DNA of 35,152 nt from Utricularia gibba (lineage: Eukaryota; Streptophyta; Magnoliopsida; Lamiales; Lentibulariaceae): NCBI GenBank assembly GCA_002189035.1, contig NEEC01000223.1, positions 1 through 35,152 of the forward strand, given 5' to 3'. A program made the position numbers and the translations under genes. This document shows, piece by piece, positions 23,044 through 33,975 of this stretch. The notes under the pieces are model-generated. The model was not told the origin of the DNA, ran no database searches, and was given only the letters and a program-made list of their open reading frames with translations. Positions within the stretch are counted from its first letter, which is position 1. Each line of letters opens with the position of its first letter.

Positions 23044-23352
23044 GATGCATTTGTTTAAATTACGATATCACGTGCACCCACATGATTTTTTCGACAACTT
23101 ACTTTATACATGGGAGGCGGTCTTGGGGTGCACCTGGAACGGGACAAAGGTAGCTTAGGCTTGGCAGAAAGTAAGTTGTAGCCCGGCAAAGAAAGTGATG
23201 TATTTATTATCGTTCGGTTTTTGGGGGCTGCCTACATGGTTTTTCAAGGAAAATCTTCTCGTTTTGTGGTGGCTAGTCTCGCTGGGAACTTGTCCTGGAC
23301 CCCGATTCTGTATGGCTCATGGGTCAACCGGATGCAAATCGAAGAAAAAAAT

Positions 23353-24593
23353 GATGCATTTGTTTAAATTACGATATCACGTGCACCCTACATGATTTTT
23401 TCGACAACTTACTTTATACATGGGGAGGCGGTCTTGGGGGTACCTGGAACGGAAAATGGTCAGCGTAGGCTTGGGCCGATAGTAAGTTGTAGCCCGACAA
23501 ATAAAAGTAATGTATTTATTATCGTTCGGTTTTCGGGCTGCCTAAATGCTTTTTGAAAGAACATCTTCTCGTTTTATGGCGGCCAGTCTCGCTGGGAACT
23601 TGGTCCTTGACCTGATTCTGTATGGCTCATGGGGTCAACCGGATGCAAATCGATGAAAAAAAATGATGCATTTGTTTAAATTGCGATATCACGTGCACCC
23701 CACATGATTTTTTCAACAACTTACTTTATACTTGAGGAGGCGATCTTGGGTGCAGAACGGACAAAGGTAAGGTTTGGCTTGCGCCGAAAGTTAGTTGTAG
23801 CCCGACAAATAAAGTGATGTATTTATTATCGTTCGGTTTTCGGGGGCTGCCTACATGGTTTTTCAAGGAACCGCTTCTCGTTTTGTGGTGGCCAGTCTCG
23901 CTGGGAACTTGGTCCTTGACCCCGATTCTATATGCTCATGAGGTCAACCGGATGCAAATCAATTAAAAAAAATGATGCATTTGTTTAAATTACGATGTCA
24001 CGTGCACCCACATGATTTTTTTAACAACATACTTTATACATGAGGAGGCAGTCTTTGGGTGCATTTGGAACGGGAAAGGTAAGTTTTGCGTGCACCGAGA
24101 GTTAGTTGTAGTCCGGCAAATAAAGTGATGTATTTATTATCGTTCGGTTTTCGGGGTTGCCTACATGGTTTTTCAAGGAACATCTTCTCGTTTTGTGGCA
24201 GCCAGTCTCGCTGGGAGCTTTGTCCTGGACCCCGATTCTGTATGGCTCATGGGGTCAAAAGGATGCAAATCGATGAATACAATGATGCATTTGTTTAAAT
24301 TACGATATCACGTGCACCCTACATGATTTTTTCGACAACTTACTTTATACATGGGGAGGCGGTCTTGGGGGGTACCTGGAACCGGAAAGGTCAGCTTAGG
24401 CTTGGGCCGATAGTAAGTTGTAGCCCGGCAAAAAAGGGATGTATTTATTATCGTTCGGTTTTTGGGGCTGCCTACATGGTTTTTCACGGAAATCTTCTCG
24501 TTTTGTGGTGGCTAGTCTCGCAGGGAACCTTGTCCTCGACCCCGATTCTGTATGGCTCATGGGTCAACCGGATGCAAATCGAAGAAAAAAAAT
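23353..24593 (+). repeat. Block C-D-G/E-E' in array 2
   Basis: Monomers start at 23353 (C), 23665 (D, first half shortened near 23753), 23974 (G first half, E second half) and 24284 (E'). The same order occurs at 13757 and 17483, and in looser form at 18712. This links the array to the right of the first copia copy with the one to its left. Confidence 0.7.
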
Positions 24594-26117
24594 GATGCAT
24601 TTGTTTAAATTATCACGTGTACATGATTTTTTCGACAACTTTATACATGGGGAGGCGGTCTTGGGGGGTACCTGGAACTGGAAAATGGTCAGCGTAGGCT
24701 TGGGCCGATAGTAAGTTGTAGCTAAGTAATGTATTTATTATCGTTCGGTTTTCGGAAGCTGCCTAAATGCTTTTTGAAAGAACATCTTCTCGTTTTATGG
24801 CGGCCAGTCTCGCTGGGAACTTGGTCCTTGACCCTGGTTCTGTATGGCTCAGGGGTCCGGATGCAAATCGATGAAAAAAAATGATGCATTTGTTTAAATT
24901 GCGATATCACGTGCACCCCACATGATTTTTTCAACAACTTACTTTATACTTGAGGAGGCGATCTTAGGGTGCACCTCGAACAGGACAAAGGTAAGGTTTG
25001 GCTTGCGCCGAGAGTTAGTTGTAGCCCGACAAATAAAGTGATGTATTTATTATCGTTCGGTTTTCGGGGGCTGCCTACATGGTTTTTCAAGGAACCGCTT
25101 CTCGTTTTGTGGTGGCCAGTCTCGCTGGGAACTTGGTCCTTGACCCCGATTCTGTATTGCTCATGAGGTCAACCGGATGCAAATCAATTAAAAAAAATGA
25201 TGCATTTGTTTAAATTACGATGTCACGTGCACCCCACATGATTTTTTAAACAACATACTTTATACATGAGGAGGCAGTCTTTGAGTGCATTTGGAACGGG
25301 ACAAAGGTAAGGTTTTGCGTGCACCGAAAGTAAGTTGTAGCCCGGCAAAGAAAGTGATGTATTTATTAACGTTCGGTTTTCAGGGTTGCCTACATGGTTT
25401 TCCAAGGAAAGCTTTTCGTTTTGTGGCGGCCGCTCTCGCTGGGACTTGGTCCGGGCCCGATTCTTTATGGCTCATGAGGAAAAATGATGCAAATCGATGA
25501 AAATAATGATGCATTTGTTTAAATTACGATGTCGCGTGCACCCCAAATGATTTTTTTAACAACTACTTTATACTGAGGAGGCGGTCTTGGGGGGCACTTG
25601 GAACCGGAAAAATCAGCTTAGGCTTGGGCCGAAAGTAAGTTGTAGCCCGGCAAAGAAAGTGATGTATTTATTATCGTTCGGTTTTTGGGGTTGCCTACAT
25701 GGTTTTTCAAGGAACATCTTCTCGTTTTGTGGTGGCTAGTCTCGCTGGGAACTTGGTCCTTGACCCGATTCTGTATGGCTCATGGGGTCAACCGGATGCA
25801 AATCGAAGAAAAAAAATGATGCATTTGTTTAAATTACGATATCACGTGCACCCTTTTTCACAACTTACTTTATACATGGGGAGGCGGTCTTGGGGTACCT
25901 GGAACCGGAAGGTCAGCTTAGGCTTGGGCCGATAGTAAGTTGTAGCCCGGCAAAGAAAGTGATGTATTTATTATCGTTCGGTTTTTGGGGGCTGCCTACA
26001 TGGTTTTTCAAGGAAAATCTTCTCGTTTTGTGGTGGCTAGTCTCGCAGGGAACTTGTCCTCGACCCGATTCTGTATGGCTCATGGGGTCAACCGGATGCA
26101 AATCGAAGAAAAAAAAT
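24594..26117 (+). repeat. Pentamer C-D-G/A-B-E' not linked to copia
   Basis: Monomers start at 24594 (C, 289 bp with several deletions), 24883 (D), 25199 (G first half, A second half), 25508 (B) and 25818 (E'). The same C-D-G/A-B series follows at 26118, 1524 bp further on, and again in the composite units at 29255 and 32392. Here it ends in an ordinary E' monomer with no copia junction, so it may represent the pre-insertion repeat. Confidence 0.75.
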
Positions 26118-27700
26118 GATGCATTTGTTTAAATTACGATATCACGTGCACCCTACATGATTTTTTTCGACAACTTACTTTATACATGGGGAGGCGGTCT
26201 TGGGGGGTACCTGGAACTGGAAAATGGTCAGCGTAGGCTTGGGCCGATAGTAAGTTGTAGCCCGACAAATAAAGTAATGTATTTATTATCGTTCGGTTTT
26301 CGGAAGCTGCCTAAATGCTTTTTGAAAGAACATCTTCTCGTTTATGGCGGCCAGTCTCGCTGGGAACTTGGTCCTTGACCCTGGTTCTGTATGGCTCATG
26401 GGGTCAACCGGATGCAAATCGATGAAAAAAAATGATGCATTTGTTTAAATTGCGATATCACGTGCACCCACATGATTTTTTCAACAACTTACTTTATACT
26501 TGAGGAGGCGATCTTAGGGTGCACCTCGAACAGGACAAAGGTAAGGTTTGGCTTGCGCCGAGAGTTAGTTGTAGCCCGACAAATAAAGTGATGTATTTAT
26601 TATCGTTCGGTTTTCGGGGCTGCCTACATGGTTTTTCAAGGAACCGCTTCTCGTTTTGTGGTGGCCAGTCTCGCTGGGAACTTGGTCCTTGACCCCGATT
26701 CTGTATTGCTCATGAGGTCAACCGGATGCAAATCAATTAAAAAAATGATGCATTTGTTTAAATTACGATGTCACGTGCACCCCACATGATTTTTTTAACA
26801 ACATACTTTATACATGAGGAGGCAGTCTTTGAGTGCATTTGGAACGGGACAAAGGTAAGGTTTTGCGTGCACCGAAGTAAGTTGTAGCCCGGCAAAGAAA
26901 GTGATGTATTTATTAACGTTCGGTTTTCAGGGTTGCCTACATGGTTTTCCAAGGAAAAGCTTTTCGTTTTGTGGCGGCCGCTCTCGCTGGGCACTTGGTC
27001 CGGGCCCCTGATTCTTTATGGCTCATGAGGACAAAATGATGCAAATCGATGAAAATAATGATGCATTTGTTTAAATTACGATGTCGCGTGCACCCCAAAT
27101 GATTTTTTTAACAACATACTTTATACATGAGGAGGCGGTCTTGGGGGGCACTTGGAACCGGAAAAATCAGCTTAGGCTTGGGCCGAAAGTAAGTTGTAGC
27201 CCGGCAAAGAAAGTGATGTATTTATTATCGTTCGGTTTTGGGGTTGCCTACATGGTTTTTCAAGGAACATCTTCTCGTTTTGTGGTGGCTAGTTTCGCTG
27301 GGAACTTGGTCCTTGACCCCGATTCTGTATGGCTCATGGGGTCAACCGGATGCAAATCGAAGAAAAAAAATGATGCATTTGTTTAAATTACGATATCACG
27401 TGCACCCTACATGATTTTTTCGACAACTTACTTTATACATGGGGAGGCGGTCTTGGGGGGTACCTGGAACCGGAAAATGGTCAGCTTAGGCTTGGGCCGA
27501 TAGTAAGTTGTAGCCCGGCAAAGAAAGTGATGTATTTATTATCGTTCGGTTTTTGGGGCTGCCTAAATGTTTTTGAAGGAACATCTTCTCGTTTTATGGC
27601 GGCCAGTCTCGCTGGGAACTTGGTCCTTGACCCCGTTCTGTATGGCTCATGGGGTGATGAAAAAAAATGATGCATTTGTTTAAATTACGGTATCACGTGC
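26118..27700 (+). repeat. Pentamer C-D-G/A-B-junction monomer before copia copy 2
   Basis: Monomers start at 26118 (C), 26434 (D), 26747 (G/A), 27060 (B) and 27372 (junction monomer, 297 bp). The last anchor at 27669 is followed by satellite only to 27700. The junction monomer lacks 16 bp after 'catggggt' and the following sequence reads 'acggtatcacgtgc', as at copy 1. Confidence 0.8.
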
Positions 27701-28431
27701 CCTGGTTATATTCATATTGTGCATTTTGGTGAGGAGAGCAGATTCACCATAAGTTTTCTCAACTTCATTACCATCTCTTAGTTCCAATCTCTTTTCTGTA
27801 GATTGCAACTCAATCATGATCTCTCTAAATGTTGCTCTGGTGTAACAGGATATTCAGGATACAGCTGATGGAGCTTTCCTTCAATAATGTCAAGGATTTT
27901 TCTTTCTGTCTCAAGTGCACATAACTTTGCTCGAATCTTGCAGGTAGGCTCATGATTGCCTGCTAATCACCTTTTGATCCTCAAGTTTTTCCCCCAATCC
28001 TCGAATCTCCTTCACAAGCTTCGCAGTACGTTCATAATAGACTTGTATGGTTTCATTGTCTAACATTTTGTTCCTCTCAAAGTCCTCCAGCTTGTTTTTG
28101 CATAATATCTCTCTGAGTTTGGCATCGCCTTCATAATGGGATTTGAGAGTATCCCATATTTCTTTTGCTGATTGACACTCTGCAATATCATCAAATAGAT
28201 GTTCAGAGATGGCTTGATACAAGGCATCCATTGCTTCATCTTTTCTCTGTTGAAGATACTCAGCTTCCTCTTGCTGTTCTGATGTGGATTTGCTTGTTAT
28301 TGTAATAGCCGGAATCTCCCTTTCAACAACATCCCAAATCTTTCTGACCCGAAGGTAGCTGCGCATCTTTTGACCCAGCTTCCATACTCTGAACCATCAA
28401 ATATTGGAGGTCCTCTACCAGATGCCATCAT
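27680..28431 (-). pseudogene. gag: Copia gag, copy 2, frameshifted
   Basis: This is the counterpart of the copy 1 gag frame. Single-base losses relative to copy 1 break it near 28367-28371 (T run close to the N-terminus), near 27960, near 27928 and near 27833. The longest surviving stretch, 27950-28366, keeps most of the UBN2-type region (MRSYLRVRKIWDVVE through GLGEKLEDQKV). The frame would otherwise end in satellite as in copy 1. The losses are mostly at short runs of one base, so some may be sequencing errors rather than true mutations. Confidence 0.75.
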
Positions 28432-28537
28432 AGCCACCGCTTGACAAGCTTTGGGTTGATACTTGGTAATCTACCAAGTAAAAAACGCTGAACGGTATAT
28501 AAAATACTGAAACGAACACAGGTTTGAGAACCTTACT

Positions 28538-28549
28538 GCTCTGATACCA
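28538..28549 (-). other. Primer-binding site, initiator-Met tRNA type (copy 2)
   Basis: The minus strand reads TGGTATCAGAGC directly after the LTR, identical to copy 1. Confidence 0.9.
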
Positions 28550-28873
28550 TGTTGTTGCAAGAAAAATAGAGTCTTGGGAAGTAACAAAAAGGTAATGCTT
28601 ATGAGATCACCTTGGATGAAAAACGACTCATGAACAATAAGAATGACCGAAAACCTAATTGACATGCATTTCTAGTAGGGCTTATATATACCAAATACCT
28701 AGGTTACCCAACAGTGGGCCACAATCATTGAAAACACACAAAAAGCCCAACAACTCGAATCCAACACTTCCATGCTCGAACCAACACCTTTTTTTATCTG
28801 AAATATGACATTATGACACAAGTTTAGTTCTTCCAATCACCTTCAAGCTTTGGATTGAGGCTGATCTCCAACA
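28550..28873 (-). repeat. Copia 5' LTR, copy 2 (324 bp)
   Basis: It has the same TGTTG/CAACA termini as copy 1. One C is missing in 'gaaccaacacc'. Otherwise it appears near-identical by eye. Confidence 0.85.
28682..28690 (-). promoter_or_regulatory. TATA-like box in LTR, copy 2
   Basis: The minus strand reads TATATATAA at the same LTR position as in copy 1. Leftward transcription would enter the 5.66 kb satellite array 2. Confidence 0.6.
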
Positions 28874-30834
28874 CTTGGTCCGAGCCCCTGATTCTTTATG
28901 GCTCATGAGGACAAAAGGATGCAAATCGATGAATACAATGATGCAATTGTTTAAATTACGATATCACGTGCACCCTACATGATTTTTTCAACAACTTACT
29001 TTATACTTGAGGAGGTGGTCTTGGGGGGCAAGAGGAACCGGACAAAGGTCAGCTTATGCTTGGGTCGAAAGTAAGTTGTAGCCTGACAAAGAAAGTGATC
29101 TATTTATTAACGTTCGGTTTTCGGGGCTACCTACATGGTTTTTCAAGGAACCGCTTCTCGTTTTGTGGCGGCCAGTCTCGCTGGGAACTTGGTCCTTTAC
29201 CCCGATTCTGTATGGCTCATGGGGTCAACCGGATGCAAATCGAAGAAAAAAAATGATGCATTTGTTAAATTACGATATCACGTGCACCCTACATGATTTT
29301 TTCGACAACTTACTTTATACATGGGGAGGCGGTCTTGGGGGTACCTGGAACTGGAAAATGGTCAGCGTAGGCTTGGGCCGATAGTAAGTTGTAGCCCGAC
29401 AAATAAAGTAATGTATTTATTATCGTTCGGTTTTCGGAAGCTGCCTAAATGCTTTTTGAAAGAACATCTTCTCGTTTTATGGCGGCCAGTCTCGCTGGGA
29501 ACTTGGTCCTTGACCCTGGTTCTGTATGGCTCATGGGGTCAACCGGATGCAATCGATGAAAAAAAATGATGCATTTGTTTAAATTGCGATATCACGTGCA
29601 CCCCACATGATTTTTTCAACAACTTACTTTATACTTGAGGAGGCGATCTTAGGGTGACGGGACAAAGGTAAGGTTTGGCTTGCGCCGAGAGTTAGTTGTA
29701 GCCCGACAAATAAAGTGATGTATTTATTATCGTTCGGTTTTCGGGGGCTGCCTACATGGTTTTTCAAGGAACCGCTTCTCGTTTTGTGGTGGCCAGTCTC
29801 GCTGGGAACTTGGTCCTTGACCCCGATTCTGTATGCTCATGAGGTCAACCGGATGCAAATCAATTAAAAAAAATGATGCATTTGTTTAAATTACGATGTC
29901 ACGTGCACCCCACATGATTTTTTTAACAACATACTTTATACATGAGGAGGCAGTCTTTGAGTGCATTTGGAACGGGACAAAGGTAAGGTTTTGCGTGCAC
30001 CGAAAGTAAGTTGTAGCCCGGCAAAGAAAGTGATGTATTTATTAACGTTCGGTTTTCAGGGTTGCCTACATGGTTTTCCAAGGAAAAGCTTTTCGTTTTG
30101 TGGCGGCCGCTCTCGCTGGGCACTTGGTCCGGGCCCCTGATTCTTTATGGCTCATGAGGACAAAATGATGCAAATCGATGAAAATAATGATGCATTTGTT
30201 TAAATTACGATGTCGCGTGCACCCCAAATGATTTTTTTAACAACATACTTTATACATGAGGAGGCGGTCTTGGGGGGCACTTGGAACCGGAAAAAGATCA
30301 GCTTAGGCTTGGGCCGAAAGTAAGTTGTAGCCCGGCAAAGAAAGTGATGTATTTATTATCGTTCGGTTTTTGGGGTTGCCTACATGGTTTTTCAAGGAAC
30401 ATCTTCTCGTTTTGTGGTGGCTAGTTTCGCTGGGAACTTGGTCCTTGACCCCGATTCTGTATGGCTCATGGGGTCAACCGGATGCAAATCGAAGAAAAAA
30501 AATGATGCATTTGTTTAAATTACGATATCACGTGCACCCTACATGATTTTTTCGACAACTTACTTTATACATGGGGAGGCGGTCTTGGGGGTACCTGGAA
30601 CCGGAAAATGGTCAGCTTAGGCTTGGGCCGATAGTAAGTTGTAGCCCGGCAAAGAAAGTGATGTATTTATTATCGTTCGGTTTACGGGGGCTTCCTAAAT
30701 GCTTTTTGAAAGAACATCTTCTCGTTCTATGGCGGCCAGTCTCGCTGGGAACTTGGTCCTTGACCCTGGTTCTGTATGGCTCATGGGGTGATGAAAAAAA
30801 ATGATGCATTTGTTTAAATTACGGTATCACGTGC
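28874..30834 (+). repeat. Satellite array 3 between copia copies 2 and 3 (I-C-D-G/A-B-junction)
   Basis: After the partial A-like end, monomers start at 28940 (I), 29255 (C), 29568 (D, first half shortened near 29655), 29875 (G/A), 30189 (B) and 30504 (junction monomer, E first half and C-type second half, 16-bp loss at 30789/30790). The last anchor is at 30803 and satellite ends at 30834. At about 29220 the sequence switches from the copy-1-type I monomer to sequence matching array 2 near 26080. Confidence 0.9.
28940..29254 (+). repeat. LTR-flanking private monomer I, copy 2
   Basis: It carries the same private changes as 22105-22419, up to about 29215. From there its tail reads 'ggggtcaaccggatgcaaatcgaag', whereas copy 1 reads 'gaggtcaaccgaatgcaaatcgatt'. 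The switch marks the exchange point. Confidence 0.85.
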
Positions 30835-31568
30835 CCTGGTTATATTCATATTGTGCATTTTGGTGAGGAGAGCAGATTCACCATAAGTTTTCTCAACTTC
30901 ATTACCATCTCTTAGTTCCAATCTCTTTTCTGTAGATTGCAACTCAATCATGAACTCTCTAAATGTTGGCTCTGGTGTAACAGGATATTCAGGATACAGC
31001 TGATGGAGCTTTCCTTCAATAATGTCAAGGATTTTTCTTTCTGTCTCAAGTGCACATAACTTTGGCTCGAATCTTGCAGGTAGGCTCATGATTGCCTTGC
31101 TAATCACCTTTTGATCCTCAAGTTTTTCCCCCAATCCTCGAATCCCTTCACAAGCTTCGCAGTACGTTCATAATAGACTTGTATGGTTTCATTGTCTAAC
31201 ATTTTGTTCCTCTCAAAGTCCTCCAGCTTGTTTTTGCATAATATCTCTCTGAGTTTGGCATCGCCTTCATAATGGGATTTGAGAGTATCCCATATTTCTT
31301 TTGCTGATTGACACTCTGCAATATCATCAAATAGATGTTCAGAGATGGCTTGATACAAGGCATCCATTGCTTCATCTTTTCTCTGTTGAAGATACTCAGC
31401 TTCCTCTTGCTGTTCTGATGTGGATTTGCTTGTTATTGTAATAGCCGGAATCTCCCTTTCAACAACATCCCAAATCTTTCTGACCCGAAGGTAGCTGCGC
31501 ATCTTTTTGACCCAGCTTCCATACTCTGAACCATCAAATATTGGAGGTCCTCTACCAGATGCCATCAT
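30814..31568 (-). pseudogene. gag: Copia gag, copy 3, one frameshift
   Basis: Compared with copy 1, a single T is missing near 31143-31146 (within the codons for the KEIRGLGEKL region). This splits the gene into an N-terminal frame (31104-31568 from the ATG) and a C-terminal frame (30814-31134). One base difference near 30953 changes an Ile of copy 1 to Phe. The N-terminal FDGSEYGSW motif and the AKEIWDTLKSHYEG segment are intact in the first part. The C-terminus ends in satellite-derived residues as in copy 1. With only one lost base, an error in the sequence is a plausible alternative to a true pseudogene. Confidence 0.75.
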
Positions 31569-31674
31569 AGCCACCGCTTGACAAGCTTTGGGTTGATACT
31601 TGGTAATCTACCAAGTAAAAAACGCTGAACGGTATATAAAATACTGAAACGAACACAGGTTTGAGAACCTTACT

Positions 31675-31686
31675 GCTCTGATACCA
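31675..31686 (-). other. Primer-binding site, initiator-Met tRNA type (copy 3)
   Basis: The minus strand reads TGGTATCAGAGC directly after the LTR end. Confidence 0.9.
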
Positions 31687-32011
31687 TGTTGTTGCAAGAA
31701 AAATAGAGTCTTGGGAAGTAACAAAAAGGTAATGCTTATGAGATCACCTTGGATGAAAAACGACTCATGAACAATAAGAATGACCGAAAACCTAATTGAC
31801 ATGCATTTCTAGTAGGGCTTATATATACCAAATACCTAGGTTACCCAACAGTGGGCCACAATCATTGAAAACACACAAAAAGCCCAACAACTCGAATCCA
31901 ACACTTCCATGCTCGAACCCAACACCTTTTTTTATCTGAAATATGACATTATGACACAAGTTTAGTTCTTCCAATCACCTTCAAGCTTTGGATTGAGGCT
32001 GATCTCCAACA
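31687..32011 (-). repeat. Copia 5' LTR, copy 3 (325 bp)
   Basis: It is the same length as in copy 1, with TGTTG/CAACA termini. I saw no difference from copy 1 by eye. Confidence 0.85.
31819..31827 (-). promoter_or_regulatory. TATA-like box in LTR, copy 3
   Basis: The minus strand reads TATATATAA at the same LTR position as in the other copies. Leftward transcription would enter gag and then satellite array 3. Confidence 0.6.
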
Positions 32012-33975
32012 CTTGGTCCGAGCCCCTGATTCTTTATGGCTCATGAGGACAAAAGGATGCAAATCGATGAATACAATGATGCAATTGTTTAAATTACGAT
32101 ATCACGTGCACCCTACATGATTTTTTCAAAACTTACTTTATACTTGAGGAGGTGGTCTTGGGGGGCAAGAGGAACCGGACAAAGGTCAGCTTATGCTTGG
32201 GTCGAAAGTAAGTTGTAGCCTGACAAAGAAAGTGATCTATTTATTAACGTTCGGTTTTCGGGGCTACCTACATGGTTTTTCAAGGAACCGCTTCTCGTTT
32301 TGTGGCGGCCAGTCTCGCTGGGAACTTGGTCCTTTACCCCGATTCTGTATGGCTCATGGGGTCAACCGGATGCAAATCGAAGAAAAAAAATGATGCATTT
32401 GTTTAAATTACGATATCACGTGCACCCTACATGATTTTTTCGACAACTTACTTTATACATGGGGAGGCGGTCTTGGGGGGTACCTGGAACTGGAAAATGG
32501 TCAGCGTAGGCTTGGGCCGATAGTAAGTTGTAGCCCGACAAATAAAGTAATGTATTTATTATCGTTCGGTTTTCGGAAGCTGCCTAAATGCTTTTTGAAA
32601 GAACCTTCTCGTTTTATGGCGGCCAGTCTCGCTGGGAACTTGGTCCTTGACCCTGGTTCTGTATGGCTCATGGGGTCAACCGGATGCAAATCGATGAAAA
32701 AAAATGATGCATTTGTTTAAATTGCGATATCACGTGCACCCCACATGATTTTTTCAACAACTTACTTTATACTTGAGGAGGCGATCTTAGGGTGCACCTC
32801 GAACAGGACAAAGGTAAGGTTTGGCTTGCGCCGAGAGTTAGTTGTAGCCCGACAAATAAAGTGATGTATTTATTATCGTTCGGTTCGGGGGCTGCCTACA
32901 TGGTTTTTCAAGGAACCGCTTCTCGTTTTGTGGTGGCCAGTCTCGCTGGGAACTTGGTCCTTGACCCCGATTCTGTATTGCTCATGAGGTCAACCGGATG
33001 CAAATCAATTAAAAAAAATGATGCATTTGTTTAAATTACGATGTCACGTGCACCCCACATGATTTTTTTAACAACATACTTTATACATGAGGAGGCAGTC
33101 TTTGAGTGCATTTGGAACGGGACAAAGGTAAGGTTTTGCGTGCACCGAAAGTAAGTTGTAGCCCGGCAAAGAAAGTGATGTATTTATTAACGTTCGGTTT
33201 TCAGGGTTGCCTACATGGTTTTCCAAGGAAAAGCTTTTCGTTTTGTGGCGGCCGCTCTCGCTGGGCACTTGGTCCGGCCCCTGATTTCTTTATGGCTCAT
33301 GAGGACAAAATGATGCAAATCGATGAAAATAATGATGCATTTGTTTAAATTACGATGTCGCGTGCACCCAAATGATTTTTTTAACAACATACTTTATACA
33401 TGAGGAGGCGGTCTTGGGGGCACTTGGAACCGGAAAAAGATCAGCTTAGGCTTGGGCCGAAAGTAAGTTGTAGCCCGGCAAAGAAAGTGATGTATTTATT
33501 ATCGTTCGGTTTTTGGGTTGCCTACATGGTTTTTCAAGGAACATCTTCTCGTTTTGTGGTGGCTAGTTTCGCTGGGAACTTGGTCCTTGACCCGATTCTG
33601 TATGGCTCATGGGGTCAACCGGATGCAAATCGAAGAAAAAAAATGATGCATTTGTTTAAATTACGATATCACGTGCACCCTACATGATTTTTTCGACAAC
33701 TTACTTTATACATGGGGAGGCGGTCTTGGGGGTACCTGGAACCGGAAAATGGTCAGCTTAGGCTTGGCCGATAGTAAGTTGTAGCCCGGCAAAGAAAGTG
33801 ATGTATTTATTATCGTTCGGTTTTCGGGGGCTTCCTAAATGCTTTTTGAAAGAACATCTTCTCGTTCTATGGCGGCCAGTCTCGCTGGGAACTTGGTCCT
33901 TGACCCTGGTTCTGTATGGCTCATGGGGTGATGAAAAAAAATGATGCATTTGTTTTAAATTACGGTATCACGTGC
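32012..33975 (+). repeat. Satellite array 4 between copia copies 3 and 4
   Basis: After a partial A-like end, monomers start at 32078 (I), 32392 (C), 32706 (D), 33020 (G/A), 33334 (B) and 33645 (junction monomer, 16-bp loss at 33929/33930). The last anchor is at 33943 and satellite stops at 33975. Its order is identical to array 3, with only small scattered differences. Confidence 0.92.
32078..32391 (+). repeat. LTR-flanking private monomer I, copy 3
   Basis: It has the same CAATTG, 'cttatgcttgggtcg' and 'gtgatctatttatt' markers as 22105 and 28940, with the array-3-type tail 'aatcgaag'. Confidence 0.85.

Larger units (their letters stand above)
22039..27700 (+). repeat. Satellite array 2 between copia copies 1 and 2 (18 full monomers)
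   Basis: The array begins at the LTR edge with the end of an A-like monomer (tail 'gaatacaat'). Anchors follow at 22105, 22420, 22730, 23044, 23353, 23665, 23974, 24284, 24594, 24883, 25199, 25508, 25818, 26118, 26434, 26747, 27060, 27372 and 27669. The order is I, two near-identical 'gcacctggaacggg' monomers, two E'-like monomers, C-D-G/E-E', C-D-G/A-B-E', C-D-G/A-B and a junction monomer carrying the 16-bp loss at 27655/27656. It is 3.7 kb (12 monomers) longer than the corresponding arrays further right. Confidence 0.92.
27701..28873 (-). mobile_element. Truncated Ty1/copia retrotransposon, copy 2
   Basis: It has the same structure and the same two junctions as copy 1: LTR 28873 to 28550, PBS 28549-28538, then leader and gag cut at 27701. 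It is 5 bp shorter than copy 1 and every length difference seen is a loss. The right flank is satellite 'cttggtccgagcccctg' and the left flank is 'tatcacgtgc'. Confidence 0.9.
27701..30834 (+). repeat. Composite higher-order repeat unit 1 (copia + satellite, 3134 bp)
   Basis: One unit holds copia copy 2 (1173 bp) plus 1961 bp of satellite (partial, I, C, D, G/A, B, junction). The next unit starts at 30835 with the same content in the same order. Confidence 0.88.
30835..32011 (-). mobile_element. Truncated Ty1/copia retrotransposon, copy 3
   Basis: LTR 32011 to 31687, PBS 31686-31675, leader and gag cut at 30835. The junctions are identical to the other copies. It is 1 bp shorter than copy 1. 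Confidence 0.9.
30835..33975 (+). repeat. Composite higher-order repeat unit 2 (copia + satellite, 3141 bp)
   Basis: It has the same content and order as 27701-30834. Anchors in the satellite part (32078, 32392, 32706, 33020, 33334, 33645, 33943) lie 3131-3145 bp after their counterparts. A third unit begins at 33976 and is cut by the window end. Confidence 0.88.
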
